A DNA stretch of 64,000 nt from contig OZ059894.1 in the NCBI GenBank assembly GCA_964057225.1, forward strand, positions 21,482,476 to 21,546,475. The letters run 5' to 3'. Position numbers and translations under genes: made by a program. Under the pieces are notes generated by a model that worked only from the letters and a program-made list of their open reading frames with translations, was not told where the DNA came from and made no database searches. Below, one piece after another: positions 63,886-64,000 of the stretch (within the stretch, counting starts at the first letter, position 1; each line of letters begins with the position of its first letter). Origin of the DNA: Auanema rhodensis. Its lineage: Eukaryota; Nematoda; Chromadorea; Rhabditida; Rhabditidae.

Positions 63886-64000
63886 CATTTTGACAAAAAT
63901 TTTTTCGAGAAATTTCAAAATAATTTAGCAAAAAGTAGATGTTTTTAGATTCCTTTTTTCAAGGCAAAGACGATGGACAATGTTATTCAACGAAAAAATT
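63886..64000. repeat. Partial monomer 183 at the window edge
   Basis: The first 115 bases of a G24 monomer, cut by the end of the window. The array evidently continues beyond it. Confidence 0.95.

Larger units (their letters stand above)
1..64000. repeat. Satellite DNA array, 351-bp monomer, 182 full copies plus a partial
   Basis: The same 351-bp unit repeats head to tail from the first to the last base, with no inversion and no foreign insertion. Taking base 1 as the phase, monomer starts fall every 351 bp; I tracked them to 63886. Only eleven monomers differ in length: four of 350 bp (starts 17551, 20359, 54411, 63185) and seven of 352 bp (starts 19656, 23166, 32293, 35804, 39315, 41422, 48443). 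Copies differ mostly by single-base changes at a limited set of recurring sites, and many neighbours look identical. Long arrays of this kind are known from eukaryotic heterochromatin; the centromeric or pericentromeric place is inferred, not seen. The family is not one I recognise. No gene, tRNA, rRNA or transposon was found in any part. Confidence 0.98.

Noticed and set aside
1-64000. A giant reading frame, possible in principle because 351 is a multiple of three
   Set aside because: I looked through the six frames of the reference monomer and all contain stop codons; the longest open stretch I found is about 45 codons and has no ATG.
1-64000. CRISPR array or other prokaryotic repeat-spacer system
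   Set aside because: There are no short repeats with unique spacers; the whole 351-bp unit is repeated, with a few percent variation at most.

Overview
The whole 64 kb window is one uninterrupted tandem array of satellite DNA. The repeat is 351 bp long, about 32% G+C, and always lies head to tail in the same orientation. Counting the first base as the start of monomer 1 (an arbitrary phase), I place 182 complete monomers (1-63885) and a 115-bp partial one (63886-64000). Both window edges cut the array, so its true ends are not visible. I see no protein gene, RNA gene, transposon, CRISPR array or unique spacer anywhere. All six reading frames hit stop codons within every monomer.

Organism: an array like this points to a eukaryote, probably constitutive (pericentromeric, centromeric or subtelomeric) heterochromatin. 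The monomer holds 12 CpG where about 8.8 are expected from its C and G counts, so CpG is not depleted. With the high A+T and the roughly two-nucleosome length, this suits an insect or other lightly methylated invertebrate better than a vertebrate or plant. I do not recognise the repeat family and give no species.

Layout (monomer numbers in brackets): 1-3159 [1-9] mixed singletons; 3160-9477 [10-27] a block whose unit varies as 5, 7 and 4 monomers; 9478-12987 [28-37] mixed; 12988-17199 [38-49] a 6-mer present twice; 17551-23868 [51-68] an 8-mer followed by a version grown to 10 monomers; 24220-29484 [70-84] a 5-mer present three times; 29485-31590 [85-90] a scrambled joint with hybrid monomers; 31591-41070 [91-117] a 3511-bp 10-mer present 2.7 times; 40369-44230 [116-126] a segment copied 7021 bp downstream at 47390-51251 [136-146]; 49497-57568 [142-164] a 6-mer with a tandem pair and a third copy, inside a larger 11-mer pattern; 57218-63885 [164-182] short 3-, 4- and 5-monomer patterns.

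How it works together: the array records repeated unequal exchange and amplification. A few diagnostic sites (monomer positions 21, 24, 32, 69, 90, 95, 104, 194, 209, 211, 229, 230, 256 and 265) define monomer types, and their order gives the higher-order repeats (HORs). The left third is nearly uniform, while the right half carries extra variant types. The monomer contains three clear inverted repeats and one AT palindrome. The inverted repeat at 312-339 lies in the least variable part of the monomer and is the best candidate for a conserved functional element.
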